5,854 nt of DNA, from assembly GCA_003694905.1 (NCBI GenBank), contig RFJM01000114.1, positions 1 to 5,854 on the forward strand. The letters are read 5' to 3'. The translations under genes and the position numbers were made by a program. The stretch is from Caldilineae bacterium. Its GTDB lineage: Bacteria > Chloroflexota > Anaerolineae > J102. Of the stretch, positions 1 to 4,250 are shown in pieces. How positions within the stretch are numbered: the stretch's first letter is position 1; every line of letters begins with the position of its first letter. The notes under the pieces are model-generated. The model did no database searches and was not told the DNA's origin. It saw only the letters and a list, made by a program, of their open reading frames with translations.

Positions 1-490
1 GCTCAACGTTGAGTGCTCCGTAGCCGACTTTGGCGGCGTCACGGTTGCCACCCAACGCGGCCAGGTCCCGTATCGTGACTCGCCACCCAGGTGTGCACGG
101 TCCTGCCGGCCAAGGTGGCTATAGGAGAAGGGTGCACCCACCCCTGCCCGCGGCGCCGGGGTCACAACCTGTCATTGCGAGGAGCGAAGCGACGAAGCAA
201 TCTCCCATTTAGGGGGTGGAGATTGCTTCGCCTGCGGCTCGCTATGAACGGACCTTACGGGGGGTGCAGGGGAGCGCCCCCGCATCCGCGGCGCCGGCCG
301 GCGACGCAGGCCGCCGGGGGTTCAGATTCTCGGGCAGGGCCGAACGGAGCAGAAAAGCACAGAGCGCCGTGCACAGGCACGACCAGGGCGATGGCGGCCG
401 GGACATCGGCGGCACCTTACGCGCCCTATACCAGGCCCGAAAGCCCAGCCAGCACTCCAGTTCGCGGCCCTCTATCGCCGTCGTATCCGC
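1..490. other. Intergenic region without a convincing gene
   Basis: No open frame here looks like a protein: the available frames are Arg/Pro/Ala-rich, overlap each other on both strands and lack ribosome binding sites. The stretch holds the dispersed palindrome at 171-249 (listed separately) and a 12-bp direct repeat CCGCGGCGCCGG at 148-159 and 286-297 that flanks it. It also holds a small self-complementary site, CTCAACGTTGAG, at 2-13. The first 120 bases have a somewhat protein-like reading on each strand (minus 118-2 and plus 2-121). Neither has a start codon or a recognisable family, so a gene fragment reaching in from the left edge cannot be excluded. No tRNA or rRNA was seen. Confidence 0.6.
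171..249. repeat. Dispersed imperfect palindromic repeat (REP/MITE-like)
   Basis: The left arm begins GTCATTGCGAGGAGCGAAGC and continues to 205. The right arm, 218-249, is its imperfect inverse. The inner 13 bases pair perfectly (193-205 CGAAGCAATCTCC with 218-230 GGAGATTGCTTCG) around a 12-nt loop. The outer arms pair imperfectly (GTCATTGCGAG against CTCGCTATGAAC). Repeats of this sequence type are common between genes in many unrelated bacteria and often yield spurious small ORFs containing 'ARSEATKQS', as happens here around 165-205. No transposase is encoded, so it would be non-autonomous if mobile. The arms are diverged, suggesting an old copy. It could also form a strong RNA or DNA hairpin. 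Confidence 0.75.
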
Positions 491-527
491 AAAAAGAAAC
501 GCCTGCACAGCGCATTGTGCAGGCGTT
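491..527 (-). terminator. Intrinsic terminator of the grx-groES unit
   Basis: Bases 498-509 (AACGCCTGCACA) are perfectly complementary to 516-527, giving a 12-bp stem with a 6-nt loop. Read on the minus strand, the stem is followed directly by TTTCTTTTT (complement of 491-499), a proper U-tract. It lies about 60 nt beyond the groES stop. The plus-strand side has no U-tract, so termination should act only on leftward transcription. Confidence 0.9.
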
Positions 528-586
528 CGCGCCAATCAGTTGGAGCCGGTACCGGTGTTGCGGCAACAGACCCGCTACCGATTGCT

Positions 587-865
587 TCAGTCGCGGATGA
601 TGCGAGCCAGCACATCGCCGGCGTCGATGAGCAGGTACTCCTCGTAGTCGATCTTGATTTCGGTACCGCTGTACTTGGGATACATCACGATATCACCGAC
701 CTTCAACGGCACTTCGTCCTCGTCCACGTCGGGACCTAGTGCCACCACTTCCCCTTCCTGGGGCTTTTCCTTGGCGGTTTCCGGCAGATAGATGCCGCTG
801 GACGTCTTGTCGGCTTGCTTGATGATCTTTACGAGAATACGTTCTCCCATAGGTTCGACTTTCAT
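587..865 (-). CDS. groES: Co-chaperonin GroES (Hsp10)
   Basis: This 92-residue protein is the cytoplasmic heptameric lid of the GroEL chaperonin, which caps the folding chamber during the ATP cycle. Visible signatures are the N-terminal MKVEPMGERILVKI strand and the mobile loop (about residues 17-33, with SGIYLPE contacting GroEL). EGEVVALGPD (37-46), KVGDIVMYPKYSGTEIK (55-71) and the C-terminal YLLIDAGDVLARII (77-90) follow. Length is normal for the family (about 92-100). I start at ATG 865 because GGAG lies 9 nt upstream and the protein begins as the family does. An in-frame ATG at 916 would add 17 unrelated residues and has no clear binding site. It follows the glutaredoxin gene by 97 nt on the same strand and ends before a strong terminator. 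No groEL is adjacent, so its partner must be encoded elsewhere. Confidence 0.96.
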   Translation of the reverse strand: MKVEPMGERILVKIIKQADKTSSGIYLPETAKEKPQEGEVVALGPDVDEDEVPLKVGDIVMYPKYSGTEIKIDYEEYLLIDAGDVLARIIRD

Positions 866-874
866 GATGTCATA

Positions 875-878
875 CTCC
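875..878 (-). promoter_or_regulatory. groES ribosome binding site
   Basis: The minus strand reads CGGAG immediately upstream of groES, leaving a 9-nt spacer to ATG 865. This decides the start in favour of the 92-residue form over the upstream ATG at 916. Confidence 0.7.
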
Positions 879-962
879 GTTCTGTTGGAATCAGAGCCCG
901 GCCGCAGCTGAGACAACCCGCGGCGGACACGGGCGGTGAACTCGTTTATTCAGGGCTGGATC

Positions 963-1217
963 TCAATGCAACGAGAGAAGCTTGTCGATTCGAGGGCGGT
1001 CGAAGCCGACGATGACTTCGTTGCCGATTTTGATCACCGGCACACCCATCTGACCGCTCATCCGCTGCATGTCGCGGGCAGCGACCGGGTCTCGCGATAC
1101 ATCGATCTCCTTGTACTTGATCCGGTGCTGGCGGAAGTACTTCATGGCCCGCTTGCACCATCCGCAGGTTGGTGTGGTAAAGATCAGGACTTTGGGTTGC
1201 TTCTTCTTGTCTGCCAT
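963..1217 (-). CDS. Glutaredoxin-like protein, YruB type (thioredoxin fold)
   Basis: A small cytoplasmic thiol-disulfide oxidoreductase of 84 residues. It has a beta strand KVLIFTTPT and then the redox motif C18-G-W-C21. After a helix comes YKEIDVSRDP (35-44), typical of the glutaredoxin second strand, then the cis-proline motif G58-V-P60-VIKI and the closing NEVIVGFDRPRIDKLL (66-81). The GVPVI...IVGFD ending matches my memory of the YruB-like glutaredoxin group. The dithiol motif suggests disulfide reduction, but the electron donor and target are unknown. An in-frame ATG at 1235 would add MPTRLD. Neither start has a clear Shine-Dalgarno sequence, and I prefer 1217 because MADKKK directly precedes the first strand. 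It is first in a leftward unit with groES, which suggests a joint role in protein quality control or oxidative stress (inference). Confidence 0.9.
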   Translation of the reverse strand: MADKKKQPKVLIFTTPTCGWCKRAMKYFRQHRIKYKEIDVSRDPVAARDMQRMSGQMGVPVIKIGNEVIVGFDRPRIDKLLSLH

Positions 1218-1279
1218 GTCTAGACGCGTAGGCATATGGTTAAGGGAGATGTGGTTGGTCTAGGATCGTGACAAAGACC

Positions 1280-1302
1280 GCCGGCAACGGAATGTCGCCG
1301 GC
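1280..1302 (-). other. Hairpin in the predicted grx leader
   Basis: GCCGGC occurs at 1280-1285 and again at 1297-1302, giving a 6-bp GC stem with an 11-nt loop. AAGA (1274-1277) and TCTT (1303-1306) can extend it across a 2-nt bulge. If leftward transcription starts near 1351 the hairpin lies in the 5' leader of grx. It lacks a convincing U-run on either side, so I do not call it a terminator. It could be a leader structure or chance GC-rich pairing. Confidence 0.3.
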
Positions 1303-1333
1303 TCTTCTTAGATGCAACCGGCCTTCACCAAAG

Positions 1334-1362
1334 TTACAAGCTTGCGGAACGCATGGTATTAT
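1334..1362 (+). promoter_or_regulatory. Predicted extended -10 promoter for the three-gene operon
   Basis: The plus strand reads TGGTATTAT (1354-1362), an extended -10 with a TGN motif and 5 of 6 matches to TATAAT. It sits 17 nt downstream of TTACAA (1334-1339, a weak -35). A start near 1369 would leave a leader of about 117 nt before the VOC gene. The -10 shares the palindrome GGTATTATACC (1355-1365) with the leftward promoter. Confidence 0.5.
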
Positions 1363-1386
1363 ACCGGCATCGCCGGCAGGCACCAA
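1358..1386 (-). promoter_or_regulatory. Predicted promoter for grx-groES
   Basis: The minus strand has a perfect -10 hexamer TATAAT (1363-1358) and a partial -35 TTGGTG (1386-1381, 3 of 6 matches to TTGACA) with a 17-nt spacer. Predicted start of transcription is near 1351, giving a leader of about 130 nt before grx. The -10 coincides with the plus-strand -10 because the site is palindromic. This assumes housekeeping sigma-70-type recognition. Confidence 0.5.
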
Positions 1387-1470
1387 CAAGTCCGAGCCTA
1401 GAGACCGCGCCGGTCCGGGCGTCAATCCATCTCCTCATCCGAGGGGGGAAGAGCCGCTCTCGGCCAAATC

Positions 1471-1478
1471 AGGAAGGA
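1471..1478 (+). promoter_or_regulatory. Ribosome binding site of the VOC gene
   Basis: AGGAAGGA lies 7 nt before ATG 1486. It is a strong match to the anti-Shine-Dalgarno complement and fixes the start. It is the only clear binding site in the operon; the two downstream genes rely on stop/start overlaps. Confidence 0.8.
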
Positions 1479-1485
1479 ACCAGAC

Positions 1486-1857
1486 ATGAGCACTCCCCAA
1501 CGCGATCCCGAACTCGCATTTATCTGGCTGGAAGTGAGCGATCTGCAGCGGGCCGTAGAATTCTATCGGGGGCCCCTCGGTCTGCCGGTACAGGAGCCGC
1601 GCCAGAACCTGGCCATCGTCCATCTGGGAAATACTCGCATCTACCTGGCAGCGGGCACCCCCCGCGAAGGCGGCATGTACCTGGCATTGAGCTTCGCCGA
1701 TGTCGACGCACTTCATCGCCGCCTGCAAGAATATGACATCCCCGCCAAACCACCCATCGACGAAGGCTGGGCTCGTTACATAGACGTTACCGATCCCGAC
1801 GGCCACCGTCTCCTATTGATGGGTCCCCCCACATCCTCCCACGACCTCGCTTCATGA
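1486..1857 (+). CDS. VOC-superfamily (glyoxalase/bleomycin-resistance fold) protein
   Basis: A 123-residue cytoplasmic protein with two beta-alpha-beta-beta-beta modules. Module one holds LEVSDLQRAVEFYRGPLGLP (15-34), the hallmark 'V-x-D-x-x-x-A-x-x-F-Y-x-x-x-L-G' pattern. Module two holds LSFADVDALHRRL (68-80) and the closing YIDVTDPDGHRLLLM (98-112). Members usually bind a divalent metal through one residue on the first and last strand of each module. By alignment these positions are F12, Y53, Y65 and L110, so no metal ligand is seen. That makes a metal enzyme (glyoxalase, dioxygenase, FosA) unlikely and a ligand-binding or sequestering role more plausible (inference). There is no signal peptide. 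The stop overlaps the next start as ATGA, indicating translational coupling to the secreted peptidase. The substrate cannot be named. Confidence 0.9.
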   Translation: MSTPQRDPELAFIWLEVSDLQRAVEFYRGPLGLPVQEPRQNLAIVHLGNTRIYLAAGTPREGGMYLALSFADVDALHRRLQEYDIPAKPPIDEGWARYIDVTDPDGHRLLLMGPPTSSHDLAS

Positions 1858-4250
1858 AACGCAGTTTCCTTCTGCTCTTCCTCTGTCTCATACTGCTATC
1901 CTTTACCCCATGGCTTAGTCGCGCCCAGGCACCGGACTTCTGGTTGGTCTTCTTTCGCGGGCTCAGCCGCGAGCAGACTCAGGCCCTCATCGACGCCGGT
2001 TACGACTTCTGGGGTATCGAGCCGGATGGTCGCGTCGTCTTTGCTGTCAGCAGTGGCCACCTCTCCACCGTTCAGCAGACGGGCCTGCAGCCGGCCGCCA
2101 TCGAGCCCTTGGCCTTTCCGCCCGACTTCGACGACTATCACGACTACGCCGAAATGGTGAGCGACCTCCAGGACGTGGCCGCGGCCTATCCCCACATCAC
2201 CCGCCTGCAGTCGCTGGGCCAGAGTCATGAGGGCCGCGACATCTGGGCCCTGCGTATCACCGACAACCCCGACCGGGATGAGCCTGACGAAGAGGGCGTC
2301 CTTATCTTCGCCAACACCCACGCCCGTGAACATCTGACTCTCGAACAGGCCCTGTATCTCATTCACGACCTGGTCGAGAACTACGGACGCGAGGGCGAGG
2401 CCACCAATCTGGTGAACGAGCGTGATATCTGGGTCATCCCCAACCTCAACCCCGACGGCACCGAGTACGACATCGACCGCTGGACCGGCAGTTCGCCCCC
2501 CTACTGGCGCAAGAATCGTCGTGATAACAAAGACGGCACCTTTGGTGTCGATCTCAACCGCAATTTCCCCTACAGATGGGGATGTTGTGGCGGCTCCAGT
2601 GGCAGCACTGCCAGCATACTCTACCGAGGACCCTCGCCTGGTTCCGAGCCCGAAACCCAGGTGCTCATGCAGTTCGCCCGCACGCATCCCCACCTCACCA
2701 TCAGTGTCTCGCTGCACACATGGGGGGAACTGGTCCTTTATCCTTACGGCTACACCTACAGCAACATTCCTCCCGACATGACCGTAGAGGACCACGACAT
2801 CTTCGTCGCCCTCTCCCGCGGCATCGCCCGCCTCAACGGCTATCACGCGCAGCAGGCCAGCGACCTCTACATTACCGACGGCGATTCCGACGACTGGCTC
2901 TACGGCGAGTTGGGCATCTACGCCGTCACCTGGGAGCTCTATCCCCGCTCCTCCAAACCGGGTTTCTATCCACCGGCATCGGTCATCCCCCAGCAGACCG
3001 AACGCAATCGTGCAGCGCTTCGCTACGTCATTGCTCAGGCCGATGATCCCAAGAAGGTCATCGATGCCGGCGCCGATATGGTCCCCCCTTCCATTCAGAT
3101 CACCGCTCCTTCGGCCAGCGACACCCTCCTGGCCTATCGGCCCATCACCGTCACCGCGGCCATCAGTGACAACGTCGGCGTTACCACCGTCGAGTACTTA
3201 CTGGACGGTCAGCCAGTCGCCATCCGCAGTGCGTCCGAGATCACCACCACCCTTATCCTGCCGGCCGGCACCTACCGGCTCAGCGCTCGCGCCTTCGACC
3301 ATGCCCACTGGCAGGGCGAAAGCAGCCCTCTCGATTTCACCGTCATCGAAGATCCCGGCGCCACACCTACCGCCAGCCCAACCCCTACAATCACCCCCAG
3401 TCCCAGCGCCACGCCCACCGCCACCTCCACACCCACCCCTGCTCCCTGCCGCGAGCTCCTGATCAACGGCGGCTTCGAAGATGACCTGGCCTGGACCTTT
3501 CCCATCACCGGCAGCACCGCCGGCTACACCACAGCCCAGGCGCATACCGGTTCCCGCTCGGCCCGCTTCGGTCTCCTTCCCCACATGTCTCGCCTGCAAG
3601 TACCCGAGCGTCGCCCCGACGGCGAACTGGTCCCGGCCGGCCAGACCTGGTCCACCGGCTATCAGATGGTGACCCTTCCTGCCGATGCCGCCTCACTCAC
3701 CCTCTCCTTCTGGTACTACCCCGCCAGCGACGACACTGCCGGCGACTCCCAGAGCATGCGGCTACTACGCCCCAACTTCAGGGTGCTGGCCACCTTGATG
3801 AGCGCCCTCGAGAACGACCGCGCCTGGAAATCTGCCAGCTTCGATCTCTCTCCCTACAGGGGCCGTACCGTTTACGTCTATTTCGAAGTTATTAACGATA
3901 GCCCTAACGATGGGCGTGAGGACAAGACCTGGATGTTCGTGGATGATGTGAGTGTGCAGGCCTGCGTCGACCCGACGCCCACACCAACCCCCACACCCAC
4001 CCTAACTTCCAGCCCCAGCCCGACACCATCTCTAACCCCGACCCTTACACCTACCCCCACGCCTTCGCCCACAGCCGCAAGCGACCTCACACCCACGGCA
4101 ACCCCCACCTTTGCGCCCGTCTCCACCCTTACGATGACCCCGACCCTTACCCCTTCACCCGCTTCTTCGCCGACGTCCACACCTTCACCCACTCCCACCT
4201 CCACACCTTCTGGCCACTTCTTCCTCCCCCTCATCCTCACCCGCCCGTGA
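1854..4250 (+). CDS. Secreted M14 zinc carboxypeptidase with Ig-like and jelly-roll domains
   Basis: 798 residues, exported, predicted to remove C-terminal amino acids from extracellular peptides. A signal peptide (1-24/26, ending SRAQA) precedes an N-terminal segment (about 27-92) that may be a propeptide, then the M14 catalytic domain (about 93-397). Zinc ligands are H156, E159 (HARE) and H288 (SLHTW). Substrate-binding equivalents are R219 and R222 (WRKNR), N235-R236 (DLNRN) and Y339; the catalytic Glu is E361 (TWELYP). The pair C244-C245 lies in WGCCGGSSGS, seen in bacterial relatives. An Ig-like domain (about 411-498, SDNVGVTTVEYLLDG) follows, then a Thr/Pro linker (502-531). Next is a jelly-roll CBM/MAM-like domain (532-704, LINGGFE to FVDDVSVQAC), a second linker (707-786) and the tail HFFLPLILTRP. 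The 4-nt overlaps at both ends couple it to its neighbours. Family assignment is secure; the substrate is not known. Confidence 0.95.
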   Translation: MKRSFLLLFLCLILLSFTPWLSRAQAPDFWLVFFRGLSREQTQALIDAGYDFWGIEPDGRVVFAVSSGHLSTVQQTGLQPAAIEPLAFPPDFDDYHDYAEMVSDLQDVAAAYPHITRLQSLGQSHEGRDIWALRITDNPDRDEPDEEGVLIFANTHAREHLTLEQALYLIHDLVENYGREGEATNLVNERDIWVIPNLNPDGTEYDIDRWTGSSPPYWRKNRRDNKDGTFGVDLNRNFPYRWGCCGGSSGSTASILYRGPSPGSEPETQVLMQFARTHPHLTISVSLHTWGELVLYPYGYTYSNIPPDMTVEDHDIFVALSRGIARLNGYHAQQASDLYITDGDSDDWLYGELGIYAVTWELYPRSSKPGFYPPASVIPQQTERNRAALRYVIAQADDPKKVIDAGADMVPPSIQITAPSASDTLLAYRPITVTAAISDNVGVTTVEYLLDGQPVAIRSASEITTTLILPAGTYRLSARAFDHAHWQGESSPLDFTVIEDPGATPTASPTPTITPSPSATPTATSTPTPAPCRELLINGGFEDDLAWTFPITGSTAGYTTAQAHTGSRSARFGLLPHMSRLQVPERRPDGELVPAGQTWSTGYQMVTLPADAASLTLSFWYYPASDDTAGDSQSMRLLRPNFRVLATLMSALENDRAWKSASFDLSPYRGRTVYVYFEVINDSPNDGREDKTWMFVDDVSVQACVDPTPTPTPTPTLTSSPSPTPSLTPTLTPTPTPSPTAASDLTPTATPTFAPVSTLTMTPTLTPSPASSPTSTPSPTPTSTPSGHFFLPLILTRP
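3357..3446 (+). repeat. Thr/Pro-rich linker 1 of the peptidase
   Basis: This encodes residues 502-531, a Thr/Pro/Ser/Ala run of degenerate TP and SPTPT units that separates the Ig-like domain from the jelly-roll domain. The coding strand is almost free of G here. Such linkers act as extended spacers and may be O-glycosylated (inference). Confidence 0.85.
3972..4211 (+). repeat. Thr/Pro-rich linker 2 of the peptidase
   Basis: This encodes residues 707-786, 80 residues of degenerate TPTP, SPTP and TLTP units between the jelly-roll domain and the hydrophobic C-terminal tail. Strong C-over-G bias on the coding strand leaves G-runs on the template strand. It is probably an extended stalk holding the enzyme away from the envelope (inference). 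Confidence 0.85.

Noticed and set aside
2..18. Possible CIRCE heat-shock operator at the left edge (GAGTGCT)
   Set aside because: Only one half-site resembles GAGTGCTAA. The expected inverted TTAGCACTC with a 9-nt spacer is missing, and it is downstream of groES rather than upstream.
91..600. 169-residue plus-strand open frame (and the overlapping 216-647 and minus 242-535 frames)
   Set aside because: It runs through the palindromic repeat, the terminator hairpin and the antisense of the groES end. Composition is Arg/Pro/Ala-rich with no motif and no ribosome binding site.
866..916. Longer groES starting at ATG 916
   Set aside because: The added 17 residues (MSQLRPGSDSNRTEYDI) do not belong to GroES, and the GGAG site is placed correctly for ATG 865 but lies inside the extended reading.
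1280..1306. Intrinsic terminator between the divergent units
   Set aside because: The stem is short and bulged, neither side has a run of at least four U, and no gene ends nearby on either strand.
1896..2846. 316-residue minus-strand open frame
   Set aside because: It lies wholly antisense to the peptidase catalytic domain. It is Val/Gly/Asp-rich, as expected from the complement of GC-rich codons, and shows no family motif. The plus-strand frame has all M14 catalytic residues.
3972..4211. CRISPR-like or tandem-repeat array
   Set aside because: The periodicity comes from degenerate Thr-Pro codons in an open frame. There are no constant repeats with unique spacers.
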